A DNA stretch of 64,000 bases from Apostichopus japonicus (GCF_037975245.1 NC_092563.1:27615960-27679959), one strand, 5' to 3'; shown: positions 38,201 to 49,315, numbered from the stretch's first letter. Numbers and translations: made by a program. Notes: generated by a model from the sequence alone, not told the origin.

Positions 38201-41200
38201 CCATCAGAATCCCTCCGGGCAGGTTAAAGGAAGTCAGGGTAACACTTTACAAGTAAGTCAAATGTCAGACAAATTATGTGAGGATGATGTGCATGTAAGC
38301 TGCCGCAGACTATAATGTAGACCTCCATAGGAATACCAATTCTTGAAAGTCAATCTTTGTTCCTTGCAGAGTTGGAAAACCTTCCTTTTTTTTCTTCTTT
38401 TTTTTTGGGGGGGGGGAGGGGGCTAGTCCCAAGACCAACTTCCCACAAGTTTGGGGCTTAATAGAAAACCCAGCACTTGTGTGATATGTAAGAGTACTTT
38501 GAAAGGAAAAGAAAATTTGAAACACTGTAAATGATTTACTTTGGGGGGGGGGGATACTTCCAGTCTTTTTTCTCCATTTGTTTCATTTTCATTATTATTT
38601 TTCAATCAGAGTGGTTTCATGCGAACCTTGATCCAATGGTTTTGCTAGATTTTCCAAGCTGGTTTCTGTGAGGAGCCCAAAATAAATCTTTTAATTGAAT
38701 TTTCTTGGGTCTACAATTGTACAAGAGTGGTTGCATAATAGTCAATTGAGTGTATTTGATCGTAACTTGAATATTTTAGTAGATTTAATAGCGGTTGTTA
38801 TTAATTTCTGATTCAAAAGTAGCAAGCCATTATCAGGATTCATGACACAAAGCAAAACTTTACCAAAAGTATTTTGTAATATGTGTCACTTAAGTTCAAA
38901 CATACTGTTGTGTCTTTTGTAGCCAAAACAATTAGTGATTGCTCAGGGTACCCTGGTTCCAAAATCACCACCCGGTTTAATAAAAATCGGCAAAAAAGAA
39001 ATTGCCGTAGGAGACCATGTTCAAAACATAAGTCTTAAATTCGTAATGAAGCAAGTTAAGTTTGGTACTACAGTAAGTCCGACACTCAGTAATCGATTAT
39101 AACAATAGTTGTCATGTATTTTGTCAGCACCAAGCGTTATCTTAACTTGTTAATCTGATGTCATGTCAAGTCAAAAATGATTTCGCACATGATTGAATAG
39201 TACGTAGATAGTCAGCCGTGCCATTATTGCTTTGTGTCACTTGTTATTGTTGGGTTATGTATAGTGTGCGAGGGGTACAGGTATATCTTAACAGCCTAAT
39301 ATAATGTTAGACTGTAGTACTAGTAGGCTACTACTTAGGCGGTCAGGACAGGGTTCCAATGTTATTACGGCGCAGCTTGTAAAAAGTCGGGTAACCGACG
39401 GGTAATGCATGTCGGGTACCCGGGAAGTGCGAAATTTGTACCCTGTGTAAACACTACAAACCATTGAAGGTATGTGAATACACTTCAAAGCATGAAGTTC
39501 ATTGGTCAGTTGTTAACAGTCATAAAATATGCTGGAGAAAATGCAACAAAAGTTGTGGCTATGACTTGAAAAAGATTCGGGCAAAGAAATTTCCCAGTTT
39601 TGTTTATTTATTGACTTGTACTAATCATACAAATATGAAAATAAATGCTAACAGCCAAATTTTAATAGGAAATCTGCTAGGTTAATAGCGTAAAGCTATG
39701 AGCCAAAATGAATTAAGCCTCAAAATGTGACAAAGTGCTACAGTTAAGGAGAAGAACAGGGCGTATCATGAAAATATAACAGCAGTTATTGCCTAAGCGA
39801 TGTTGTAAAGCGCCAACCTAATGAGTTCTATAAAATTCCAGTAGTCAATTTATGTCATGATACGTGACGAAACGGTACAAAACCGGTGAGAGGCAGTTAG
39901 CATCTTGTAAATTATTAAACAGAACCGTTATGATATAACTAACACTGTTAGGTAATGAATAGCATTAAATCCTCTAACTTCTCTATATGAATAACCACAG
40001 CAGCTTACACAGTTGGTTATATACAATGATAAGATTTATTAGTTACAGAAATTGTGTTAGGTTGTGAAGTAGTTCATAATATTCTGCCAATATAGAGAGC
40101 ACAGTTTTCGTACTGTGATTTGGTCAATGCTTACGACTGGCAGGGGAGTGGGGGGGGGGGTTATTTGTTGGAAACATAAAGTTTCATATGTGTAAGGCAT
40201 TGAAGACAGTACAAGCATTCAGAATACTTGAATATCTCCCCCCTCCCACACTCACCCCATCATATTGCCCCCTAGCTTTCATGCATTCTATGGGGTTGGG
40301 ATCTGATTGGCTGTTGTTCAATCCACATGGAAGATCCTGGGTCATGGGATTAAAAATTGCTGTTCTAAGTAGTGCGTGGCAGTTATGAAATACATATTTT
40401 AGGAGTTTGTGAGAACCTTTGCATTTGTAATGTTTCCGTTTTGGCACAGACTGAACCTGGCTGCTTGTTACTTTCTTTTTCAGTAGTTTCAAATGATGTT
40501 TCCTTAATATGTCTCCCTTTCTATGTTGTTTGTATAAACAAACCATGAAATATTAGGTCAATGAATGTAAGGTAAGGTATTGAGCTTTTCAAAAGGAAGT
40601 TGGATCTAAAAATATCAAATAGTTTCTGTAGCATCCTACATCTTCGTGTTGTTAATGTAAAGCGAATATGTTATGGGTGTGAAGGAAATGAAAGTTCTCA
40701 ATTAAGTGGGAAGTAAGGTCACATGACATTCATCACCAATTGTTATTTCTTGTCCTTGACTATCAACAAAAAACAAAAGAGTTACCTTTGAAACCGAAAG
40801 AACAGCACTCTGTGAAAGGAAATATAATCAAATGTTTACGTTGCCAGTGATTTGCTTTGACTTTCGTAATAACATTTAAGAAAACACCATACAACAGTGG
40901 CCTCTGTTAACATTATACTCCCACTTCTTGCAATGGTTAAATGGGATAGTGCAACAGTATTGAGGAGGTAGGTTAGTGTTGAGAATTTAAACCAATAAGA
41001 CCAGTGCATTGTGGGTAACTTGTGGGGGTGGCATCTTACATTTGATGTTTTTAGCATGGTGGTAGAGTGTATGAAATCAACACTACTGTTTTATGTTTAC
41101 TGTTGACGGGAAATAATTTCCGTTTTCTGTTTTCTGAAATGGACAATAAAGTTTCTATCTATCTACCTATCATTAGTTACAGATATCTTCTGATAGTAAT

Positions 41201-44200
41201 TGTCACTAGTTTATAGTTCAGTGTGTCTAGATACAGTAGTAAGGTAACCCTATTCATTGGAATTCACTAAACTCAGATAAACTGTTCTAGTAATAGTAAT
41301 GTCAACTTCAAAATATTGATTAATAAGTCCCATTTCATTGACAAATTTTCAAATTATTGTAACCTTCTGCGATCCACTTATCAACATTGGGTAGTAAGGG
41401 AATGGGGAGGGGCAGGGGAGGGGAGGGGTGTATATTATCTTTGATCTGTTACAATCCTGTATGTGATAAACCCCTTAATATATCAGTATATCACAAAGAA
41501 ATGGACAAACCTTAATTTGCTTCTCTTCTCATTCCACAGCCATTCTCGAATACTGGACATCAGTGACTTTGGACTGATACAAATCGGAGTCCAAAGTAAT
41601 CCCGAAGACATCGTTCACTTTCTGATGGACCGGGGGGTAACTGCTCGTGAAATGAGAAAACAGAAGGAATGGTGAGACACATGTTTGTCATGTCTAAGAA
41701 ACGAATTGTTTTAAATATTTCTTGTAAACATGATCCCAAATTGGTCTCAGTCATGTTTCTGATAAGATTGTTCCTTTTTACATTTTTTACTTTTTACATT
41801 GTTCCTGTTTATCAAAGAAATGACATAATTTAAGCTATTTATATCATTTCATATCTGTTGTAGGTTGTCTTGGTATTTACGTTGTTGTTGTGTGGTAATG
41901 TATATCTTTCAGTCTGTGTGAACCATCTTGGGAGAAAAGGCAGAGATATTAAAAAGAAAGTAGGGCACAAGGTGTTTCAGTGAAAGCAAAAAATGTTTAC
42001 GATTACAGAATAAATGTAATTCCATTCAAAGAAATGAAAATACTCTTTAGTTTACTTGGAAAAAAAAATCAAAAATTGCTGCACAGGTATGCATTTTGTA
42101 AAACTGGGCTTTTTTGTGCACAGCATCTGGCTGTGAGAGACAAGATCAATTATTCTTTGCAAGAAAAGTTAGTTGCATTCAATTTTGGTTTTTCACAGTT
42201 TGCTTATATGAGGGATCCATGAACAGTTGTCGTTGCAATGGATAAAACAAGTTTATTCAAATTCTTGCAGTCACTAGCTTTGATTATGTTCACAATTCAT
42301 TGAGCTGATGGTATTGCCTAGTGGGTAAACTAATCTGTTTAGGGTAGTCTCCCTGATAATTATGGTATGGGAAGGATTCAGTGTTCTAATAAATCAATTG
42401 TAGTTTATTGTGTAAAGTTATTGTGATTATATCTAAACATTGAACTACTTGTCAATACAATTAATGCTGTCATGGTTGCATGACCTTTGCTTGCTTCAAT
42501 TAATTGTCAGCTACCATAGGAGTGTCCCTCGGGAGCAGTCCCCTCACCTTCCCCACCCCCATCCACAGGATAGAATATATGGAACATGTGTTCCAGTTCA
42601 CTCGACAATTTTATTTTACTGTTAAAAGATGATATGCTGGAATAAAAACCCATTGCCCAATGGTTCCTCTAGATTAGCAGATTGTAAAGGCAGCAAAAAA
42701 TACAACAACAAAAATGATAAAGACATGTGATATAAAATAGTGCCAATGTATCAATGTAAAGTCAGCCTAAACAACAACAAAAAACACCCACCATGTTTCT
42801 AATGGCATTTCCTAAGATCAATTGTAAACATCTTATTAAGCTTTTTATATTAAACCTATATGGTGATTTGTAACAAAGTGAATGTCTAAAAAAATAGGTT
42901 TTAGGTTTATTAAGGTGCTGAATTATAATTTATTATGGTGTTTTTATGTCATGTGTGAGCTGTCTTACATACCAAGGAACAAGTCAATGTTTTGTGGAAC
43001 ATGTGTATTGTACTCAGTAATCATCCAGTGAGCGAAACAATAGATTGCATTGTTATTGTTTGTTATAGGTCAAAGGTTTGTCATCCAGGTGAATGCATTG
43101 TTTGTTTTCACTATCTCATGTATCTTCATCTTGATAATGACTTTGTTTGTTCTTAGTCTGATTCAGTATTAAAGTTTCATGTTGAGGGTAAAAGGAGACT
43201 GAAATTGTTGAATCTTAATGTGAAAAAGAATTCACCACAAAGTAGAGAATTTGTGAATATTTGTAAAATCCCTTCTGCATGGGAACTTTCCTCGTTAAGT
43301 AAATTTCAGGGCTGCATGGTGCATAACTTCTGATAATATAACAATGAAAATCTGTACACTTTTAGGATTCCCAGAGTTCTGTACACTTTAAGGATTCCCG
43401 GAGTTCTGTACACTTTAAGGATTCCCAGAGTTCTGTACACTTCAAGGATTCCCAGAGTTCTGTACACTTCAAGGATTCCCAGAGTTCTGTACACTTTAAG
43501 GATTCCGAAGTTCTGTACACTTTAAGGATTCCCGGAGTTCTGTACACTTTAAGGATTGCCGGAGTTCTGTACACTTTAAGGATTCCCGGAGTTCTGTACA
43601 CTTTAAGGATTCCCGGAGTTCTGTACACTTTAAGGATTCCCGGAGTTCTGTACACTTTAAGGATTCCCGGAGTTCTGTACACTTTAAGGATTCCCGGAGT
43701 TCTGTACACTTTAAGGATTCCCGGAGTTCTGTAAACTTTAAGGATTCCCGGAGTTCTGTACACTTTAAGGATTCCCGGAGTTCTGTACACTTTAAGGATT
43801 GCCGGAGTTCTGTAAACTTTAAGGATTCCCGGAGTTCTGTACACTTTAAGGATTCCCGGAGTTCTGTAAACTTTAAGGATTCCCGGAGTTCTGTAAACTT
43901 TAAGGATTCCCGGAGTTCTGTAAACTTTAAGGATTCCCGGAGTTCTGTACACTTTAAGGATTCCCGGAGTTCTGTAAACTTTAAGGATTCCCGGAGTTCT
44001 GTACACTTTAAGGATTCCCGGAGTTCTGTACACTTTAAGGATTCCCGGAGTTCTGTACACTTTAAGGATTCCCAAAGTTCTTGCTAGTTTGATATTCATC
44101 CCCCTTTCGTCAATGTTTCAAACATTTACCGTTAAGAAGAAGTAGAACCAACAAGAACATCCTTGTTTTACAGTCCTTCATTTTGAATTCTTTACTGGGT

Positions 44201-45046
44201 AGTACTGCTGCTTTAATGTGTGGTTGTTATTCTTTTCCAATTTTTCAATTTGACAGATTGGTTAATCAACTTATAATGAAGGCTTATCTCGATTGTGTTT
44301 GCCTGTTTTTCTCAAAGTTCCTGTGCTTTGCTTGTGACTTGTTAATTTTCATTCCCACCAATTAATGTGATGTGCTTCAACGCTTCATAAATCAAGTATG
44401 GTATTGTGATGTTAAATATCAACAGTGCGTTATTAAGTCGGGTAGCTCTGCCAGTTGTTTCACGATAATATCCTTTCTAACTGATTCAAGAAACGGAAAG
44501 ACAAGTGATATACCGATACTTTAGTTGGGGGAATCCTGACAAAAGCGATGAAATTGTCTACATCATTATTTAAAGTGATATACCGATACCTTGGTTGGGA
44601 ATCCTGACAAAAGCGATGAAATTGTGTACATCATTACTTAAAGGGGAAGTGACCCCAAGTTGCTAATATTATCAAACCATTTCATTGGGTGTTTTCTTGG
44701 CATTCCAAAATGTTCTTTCACATCTAGGTTTGTGTAATTCTAATATCGGCTGGTCGGTGGTGTTACTCTGTTTAACAGATTTTTTTTTCATTCATGATAT
44801 TTAAATTTCAGGGACGTTAAAGCTGAGGAAGACATCTGCCGGAATTGTCAAGAGGAGCTAGATCTATCGAGCCTCACCAAGGATATAACCATCACCACCG
44901 AACAGATGATAAGCTGTTGTACTCGAATCACCAGGAACCCCTTGGCCCTGGGGGTCACTATGAACGACCTTCGGCTACATGTCACAAAGTACTTCTCCGT
45001 CCTCAAAGATGGCGAGATATGTCTTCCTTGGGATTGGAAAGAGTGA
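20173..45046 (+). CDS. TCAIM: TCAIM orthologue: mitochondrial J-domain-like protein, complete CDS in nine exons
   Basis: Coding exons: 20173-20231, 27744-27873, 28488-28641, 29929-30160, 32347-32567, 33820-33911, 37993-38252, 41540-41671 and 44812-45046. All introns are GT-AG and every split codon reads correctly, giving 504 residues (human TCAIM is about 496). The N-terminus (MFTRVLSNLSRSQ) is Arg/Ser-rich without acids, as in a mitochondrial presequence. Residues 41-63 contain SEALRPFLFAVHPDFFG, the DUF4460 signature with an HPD tripeptide (52-54). The middle and C-terminal parts match DUF4461, including LQLCNISWQSSW, ISFxxLLGG-like spacing, KYFSVLKDGEICLPWDW and a stop after Lys-Glu. In vertebrates TCAIM is a mitochondrial protein linked to restraint of T-cell activation. 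An invertebrate copy implies an older mitochondrial, probably co-chaperone, role. Introns carry three separate tandem arrays. Confidence 0.93.
20232..25240. other. TCAIM intron 1, first part
   Basis: AT-rich intronic DNA. It contains a three-copy, roughly 40-base repeat (taacagtaagagctatgctatt) at 22598-22706 and a poly-G run of 14 at 23631-23644. No further exon recognised. Confidence 0.4.
22598..22706. repeat. Three-copy ~40 bp tandem repeat
   Basis: The segment 'taacagtaagagctatgctatta' or a close variant is seen three times in a row with short AT-rich spacers. Confidence 0.6.
25257..25712. repeat. 84-90 bp minisatellite in TCAIM intron 1
   Basis: The segment ctgtacattgctatgtactg recurs at 25257, 25341, 25431, 25517 and 25607, with a decayed sixth start near 25696. 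Each is followed by acagtgcactctcactgt, a tactgtactacagc block and tcgttggttagtt. The array resumes with one partial unit at about 26371-26435. Confidence 0.9.
25717..26346. mobile_element. Possible TTAA-bounded element splitting the minisatellite
   Basis: TTAA at 25713-25716 and 26347-26350 flank the block. The inner ends, TTAACCTCC...CGACCTCGTG on the left and reverse-complement TTAACCCC...CGACCTCGTG on the right, share short stretches. The block separates minisatellite unit 6 from its remaining part at 26371. Ends are only partly matched. Confidence 0.35.
25783..26192. mobile_element. Non-autonomous hAT element
   Basis: Left end CAGGGTTGTCCAACCTacgg and right end ...aggttggacaaccctg are inverted repeats of 16 bases. 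The flanking octamers atatacaa (25775-25782) and gtatacaa (26193-26200) match at seven of eight positions, fitting the 8 bp target duplication of hAT elements. GC-rich 'cggcctgcgggcc'-type subterminal sequence is also hAT-like. 410 bases, no transposase. Confidence 0.88.
26371..26435. repeat. Detached partial unit of the TCAIM intron 1 minisatellite
   Basis: agtaacagtgcactgtcactgtacatactg... and ...gttcgttagttt continue the unit interrupted near 25712, so the intervening 660 bases are an insertion. Confidence 0.75.
26640..27010. other. Possible retroelement 3' end in TCAIM intron 1
   Basis: A segment ending tgttgtgataaaacaaatgaatgaaatg followed by an (aaatga)n-like tail resembles the 3' terminus of a non-LTR element. 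No ORF supports this. Confidence 0.2.
27744..27873 (+). CDS. TCAIM: TCAIM exon 2 (HPD motif)
   Basis: Acceptor ttacctggcag, donor GTAGGT. It encodes FNFKVIPSVTTVRQLTQ and then SEALRPFLFAVHPDFFGKYP. This is the best conserved part of the N-terminal domain. Confidence 0.92.
28488..28641 (+). CDS. TCAIM: TCAIM exon 3
   Basis: Acceptor tttctgtacag, donor GTATAG. It encodes AINEHSLKQLFAYIDGLKQR and THLTFYLRN, then a Pro/Glu/Lys-rich linker. Matches the INENSLKRL...PTQLTFYVR region of vertebrate TCAIM. Confidence 0.92.
29929..30160 (+). CDS. TCAIM: TCAIM exon 4
   Basis: Acceptor cattctttag, donor GTAATT. It encodes PPRAVNISLLGNDIFSTVSH, VLKSCDIS, then RPIEWHHTYYTYTAKRNPFE, aligning with the RPIKWDKSYYSFTG block of the family. 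Ends in phase 2. Confidence 0.9.
30161..32346. other. TCAIM intron 4, nothing recognised
   Basis: AT-rich, without exons, arrays or transposon ends that I can support. Confidence 0.4.
32347..32567 (+). CDS. TCAIM: TCAIM exon 5; its 3' end is the first unit of a 91 bp array
   Basis: Acceptor ccgttcgcttcag. The first base completes an Arg codon. It encodes YFLRRNIPKARKHLHLSSQ, EKRLITNLQLCNISWQSSWN, and ends KSVAENLKG at AAAG|GTAAGA. From about 32489 the sequence is unit 1 of the tandem array that follows. Only this first donor keeps the frame: read-through meets TAA within unit 2. Confidence 0.9.
32489..33475 (+). repeat. 11-copy 91 bp tandem array duplicating the TCAIM exon 5 / intron junction
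   Basis: The segment ggacatgcttgaaggcattg recurs at 32502, 32593, 32684, 32775, 32866, 32957, 33048, 33139, 33230, 33321 and 33412 (one copy has ggaagc), exactly 91 bases apart. Units 1-10 each end with the exon-terminal AAAG followed by a donor: GTAAGA in eight and GCAAGA in two (units 4 and 7). Unit 11 is cut short (ccttaatgttcc). The uniform period with few substitutions indicates recent expansion. Confidence 0.97.
33820..33911 (+). CDS. TCAIM: TCAIM exon 6
   Basis: Acceptor cttataatcag, donor GTATGT. It encodes RHVVFGNRSMLGCDGSIRLS, then EDVPQQWQM, matching the IIFTDRSGM...WTK block. Ends in phase 0. Confidence 0.9.
33912..37992. other. TCAIM intron 6
   Basis: Contains the orphan exon-like ORF at 35952-36113, an (ATA/ATT)n microsatellite at about 36250-36305, and a poly-G run of 13 at 37647-37659. 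Otherwise AT-rich and featureless. Confidence 0.4.
35952..36113 (+). other. Orphan exon-like ORF inside TCAIM intron 6
   Basis: A GC-richer 162-base block in AT-rich intron, bounded by acceptor ctatattctttcag and a weak donor (acag|gtggcc). One frame is open: REYGLSLEGLEEYSHLEGTY, then KRQSDDRLSKTHSSPAALIK, then NIISVGD. It does not match TCAIM. In the phase required by exons 6 and 7 (0/0) it contains a TGA, so inclusion would truncate the protein. I do not recognise a family. It may be a poison exon, a nested-gene exon or chance. Confidence 0.3.
37993..38252 (+). CDS. TCAIM: TCAIM exon 7
   Basis: Acceptor tttcacacacag, donor GTAAGT at 38253. It encodes FLSTLPRWLTMLDEVALLEE, HFSKLLGGCRVD, and CQCLQKVISSIQRYY through GRLKEVRVTLY. 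Matches the DLQRRLMILEDQISYLLGG region of the family. Confidence 0.92.
38253..41539. other. TCAIM intron 7
   Basis: Several G-runs (38405-38545, 40150). A retroelement-like 3' tail is listed separately at 41108-41171. No exon recognised. Confidence 0.35.
41108..41171 (+). mobile_element. Retroelement-like 3' tail with (TATC)n
   Basis: The segment ending acaataaagtttctatctatctacctatc has a poly(A)-signal-like AATAAA followed by a tetranucleotide tail, as at the 3' ends of some LINE/SINE families. The 5' part is not recognisable. Confidence 0.3.
41540..41671 (+). CDS. TCAIM: TCAIM exon 8
   Basis: Acceptor ctcattccacag; the first base completes AA|C (Asn). It encodes HSRILDISDFGLIQIGVQSN, then FLMDRGVTAREMRKQKE, aligning with LGHFNIP...KAQQARENMKRKE of vertebrate TCAIM. 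Donor GTGAGA. Confidence 0.92.
43358..44086. repeat. 27 bp minisatellite, ~27 copies, in TCAIM intron 8
   Basis: The unit aaggattcccggagttctg + tacacttt is repeated about 27 times with few substitutions (c/a at 'tacac/taaac', 'ccc/gcc') and one shortened unit near 43500. The 27-base period is a multiple of three, so an uninterrupted minus-strand frame of 9-residue repeats (VYRTPGILK) results. There is no sign that it is a gene. Confidence 0.95.
44502..44645. repeat. Two-copy 70 bp direct repeat
   Basis: agtgatataccgatac...gggaatcctgacaaaagcgatg is present at 44504 and 44574, with the same order of sub-blocks. Confidence 0.85.
44812..45046 (+). CDS. TCAIM: TCAIM last exon
   Basis: Acceptor taaatttcag; the first base completes TG|G (Trp). 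It encodes an acidic linker, ITITTEQMISCCTRI, LRLHVTKYFSVLKDGEICLP, WDWKE and TGA. The FSVxxDGxxCxPWxWK ending is the family's C-terminal hallmark. Confidence 0.95.
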
Positions 45047-46060
45047 ATCTGGATAGTGTGGCTCTTTCAGGCGGCTGAACAGTTAATCTGCCAACTAACC
45101 ACCCTCCCCCCCTTCCTCCCTCCCCTCCTTACCCAAGTGTCATTTTCAGTGTACACATAGAATGAATTTGAAGACACTGCCTTGCTGATTTAATACATTT
45201 GGAGATACCCAGGCTCAATTCCAGCAGAGAAGAGGGGTGAAAGGAGTATAATTTTATGTCGTAACTTTGTGACGCTAAAGAGCAACAAGGTTTCTTAACA
45301 AAACTAACATAAATAACAGTTTTTGTGCTTCTTGCTCTGTCAAATAAGTTTATCGTACTTGACGTTATTAAGGTTTGCCAAACTGCCACTCAAAGTGAAA
45401 GGAATTTACAGCTTTGCAAATGTTGAGTGAATTGCACTATAAAGCAACCATAAATATCTTAAGATCTCTGCACATTTGTTAACTTTAACTGTAAAAATGC
45501 AAGTTTCTACATCGTCTGGTCACAAAAATACCCTAGTACTGTCTGAGAAAGTCCTTATTGGCAGATAACGTGACACCTTTCTAATGGTTTGCAAGATATT
45601 TTTTTGATAATTTTCCCTCTTATTCATTTGAAGCAAATTGAGGATAACAAAAGGGAGCCAAAATAAGAATTGAAATCTTGATAAGTCAAGCTTAATCCAT
45701 CTCTTCATTTTCATGCACTTTGAGAAAGACAAAGTTTCATAACTTGCAGACTGGAGTTTATATAATACATGAGAACAGTGTCAGTCTAACACAAGTCACC
45801 ACCTGTCATATCTCTGAAGTGATATGTTACCAGGTTGGCATCCAAAATTACCTATTTAATAATAATAATTTCAATCAAGAATTTTGTCAGGGAAGAAAAG
45901 TAAAACCTAGGAATGAGACTGCTCTCGAAAGTTTGGGATTATTTCTTCTAGTGAGCATTTAGCTCCCGCTCATTATTTGAAGTGATTTTTTTTTTTTTAA
46001 AGAGAGGTGAAGTTAGCAAGGACAATACCTATCTACGCAGTGATACATCTGTGTGTATGC

Positions 46061-46066
46061 AATAAA
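46061..46066 (+). terminator. Candidate TCAIM poly(A) signal
   Basis: AATAAA about 1 kb after the TCAIM stop codon (tgcaataaactg). Other hexamers exist further downstream, so this assignment is tentative. Confidence 0.3.
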
Positions 46067-49040
46067 CTGTTCACTAAGCAGTGCTATGATTAAATGTCAA
46101 AAAGTAACAAACGTTTCAACAAATTCCTTGTTTTTTTTCTAGCTACCCATTTAAATATAATGTGTTACAATTCCTCTTCATAACGGTGGCCAATTTTCTG
46201 ATGCACATTTGCAAGACGGATCCGTTATTCAATTTCTTTGTACAAATATATAGTGTTTATTGAACTTGGGTGATTATATCGAGATTGCTGGATTCATAAG
46301 ATGAATACCGTCCAATCTCTGCAGATCTTTTCTATTTACCATGTTACCTTGATAGTTAATTAATTAAATTAATTTTTAGCTGTTCAAGAAGTACATTTTT
46401 TTTCTACTAAATCCATGCTTCTCCTTTGGTATATAAAGCGTGAGGTGTTTAAGTTGTATAGCATTTAGAATGTTGCAAAGCATTTATAGGGAAACTAGCT
46501 CATGAGGAAATACTGAACTTTTAAATATAATCTACTGAGAAGTATTTTGCCTTTGACAAGTCATTTATTATTTTCATTATTAATTCTAGTGTAGTAATAA
46601 ACTAACATGCTTGCTGAAAACTAATCTCTCTCCTTTGGTTTGAAGTCCTTACTTCTTTAATAGTAAAGCCAAATATAAAGGAACCAAGTGGTTGTTTTGA
46701 TGGGTAAAAATCTTGCTTAATGTTACTAGCATATGTTGTAACTGGGAGGGTAGGTAAATGATGAATTCAGAAGGGAAATGAAAGAGCCTCTAATCTGTTG
46801 GTCCTGGCATTATTTGTCAAACTGGCTTCTTTGAGGAAGTTTAAAATGGTGTCATCGTATAGAAGTTGTTTCTTATTAAATAGTAGTTCAACAGTGGTGG
46901 AGTGTTTGGTAGATTGTCAGGTAGGTGGAGTGTTAGGTAGATTTCTGAAATATTGTGGAGTGGTTTTTGAAAGAAAATAGAAATAAATAGTCAAATTGAT
47001 GCTTATAAGCTGTATATAAACCAAATTAGTTGACATATCCTCGTAAGAAGTCTAAACAAATTTGATAGGGTTTGAAGAATCTACAGAATAGAACGTCAAC
47101 ATAGGGCCACGTGGATGTCAGGTCTTCACTCCAACCACCCCTGGGGTGTACCAATCGGTCAGACATTAGACCTGATATGAAGAATTCTGTCGGTTAGTTA
47201 GTTGATTAGTGGTGTTACCAGTCTGCAGTCAGTTTTAAGGTTTCACTGTGTTTGTGGTAACACAAGTACACCTTGAGAGTTAAAGCAACGAAAGGGTCAA
47301 TCCAACAGGGTTGAAAGAACTTGGTTTACGGACATATAAAGTACTTGTTACCAACTGCTATGATATTTGCCAAAGGAACCGTGTGACCTCTCTCTTTTAT
47401 TTTAAATTTTGAACAAAACTAAATAGCAGTTTTATACAGTTGCTATTTCTGTTCTTTATTGTGAATGCCAATCATACTTAAAGTAGTATTCTTTACATTT
47501 CAGCCAGTCGTACCCTCATCTGTCATTAAAAGGGCATCCCATAAAGAAAAATGGCAGTTTGAGAACAAAGTTTGCTTCCGTTCAACTATTGTGCAATTTT
47601 CTTGTTTCGTATTTTCATATTTCCATCTCCGTTATTTGTCAGTTAACTTTGTTGTTTTGAAGTGGTTTTTCCATCCATGTTGATCTGCCAAGTATTACTC
47701 AAGGGTTGTGTGGATCTCCATGCAGGTTACAAATGTATGGTTGTTTACTGTGTTATCTGTGTGCTAATGTTGCCCTTTTTGGGGGGGGGTGTGGGTGGTG
47801 GGGGGGCCTGATGGAGAAGTAGAGTAACATCAAACTGGCATGTATGGTTTTGAAACAAGTATAAGTTTTTTAAGTTTTACATTTATCCCTTATTTGTTTA
47901 ATTTTTCTCTGGAAATGAGCCTAACATAAGCAAAAAACTCTATTAATATTTTTGCAATGGTTCATGCATTGATCATTATGAAATGCCTCTGGGTATAATG
48001 ATGCATCTTCAGCCCTTGAGTGGTCATTTAATTAAACAAATTGTATCTGTATCTCACTTTTGATAGGAATGAAAAGTACTGACATTAAATTTCTTACATG
48101 AAAGTGTTCCCGTTCAGACTAACAGTTTTGTCATGACAAATAGTGTGCAAGAGTTCAGTCACCAACTGGGTAAGCAGGCTCTTGTGATTAGTACTTAAAT
48201 GTACCCAATCTGTCCATAAACCTTAAATGATAATGATAAACCATTTTTCAATTTGGGTGATTGGGAATTTGATTTAGTTGTTCCAAGTATCTATTAATGT
48301 AGGAGGTACACCTACAGCTTTCATTTTCTTCATTTTTTCGTCATTTTTTCGTTTTTTTTTGTGCTACATGTTCAAAACCCTTCATTATGTGTGGTTATTA
48401 TTGTTGTTGTTATTATTGTTATTATTATGATTGTGTTTTTTTTTCCTCTTTGGTTGGGCATATCCTGTAAAGGAGAACGAATGGATTAAGTGAAATTTCC
48501 ATCACTGATGATTAATGTTCATCACATTAATGTTTACATGAGGTGTCTTCACATAGCTTTCTAGCTGAGAATGGTATGATGCTGAGGTACACTATCACCC
48601 ATAGGACAGGGACTTTAACTGGTCCCAAGAGCGTCATTGGGTGGTGCCAAACATACATGTCTACCTGGTTATTCTCTCAACATCCATTGAAAAGATCATC
48701 ACAGAGATAGGTCATCAAATGGAGCTTCTGTTGGTTTTCTTACCTTTAAGATTAATGGAACTATAAGTTACTTTTCTCATGTTTAAGTAATGTAAATAAC
48801 AAAGAAACTGGTCTATGCAGTATGCACTAATCTTACCATATATCTATAATGGCAATGCTGTCCACATCTTCAGTCCTTCACGTTTGAGTAAAATAAAACT
48901 TCTGATCGTGCAATCACCCCACCCCCAATTGTTTGCTGTTAAAGGTATTTGTGTACATCAAAGATTTTCTTTGTGAGATTTTTTTATTCAAAATCAATAT
49001 TTGCTGTTAAAGGTCTGTAATTCTTGTTTAACTAACTAGT
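46067..49040. other. Intergenic, no gene seen
   Basis: AT-rich DNA downstream of TCAIM with a trinucleotide (TTA/TTG)n tract at about 48390-48430 and a G-rich patch near 47780-47810. No exon is supported. Confidence 0.35.
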
Positions 49041-49045
49041 CACTT

Positions 49046-49222
49046 TGAGTGCTGTCCACACTAGATCTGGAGCAGGGATCTGGATCTAATCCTGGGATCT
49101 TACACTTACTGTCAGGGTAGATCAGATCACAATGTGTGAAAACTTGGTGGATCACGGTGACCCAAGACCAAGATATCACATGACTTCATGTCTTGTTTCT
49201 AGATCCAGTGTGAATGCAAATG
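49046..49222. mobile_element. Possible small fold-back element
   Basis: The left end gtgctgtccacactagatct and the right end ctagatccagtgtgaatgc are imperfect inverted copies around an interior with several gatct/ggatc motifs. No target duplication was identified. Confidence 0.3.
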
Positions 49223-49315
49223 GAAAAAGTGGGAGTGTAATATTTGTGGGTGTGGAAACACAGGATTAAGAGGAACCAATGTGAAAGCACTTGTCACATT
49301 TTCAATATAACTGCC

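Noticed and set aside
39350-39460. hAT-like ends (cagggtt.../...taccctg) in TCAIM intron 7
   Set aside because: Only about seven terminal bases match and no 8 bp target duplication is present.
43358-44086. CRISPR-like direct repeats or a repetitive protein gene
   Set aside because: Units are contiguous with no unique spacers, and the open frame follows from a 27 bp period.
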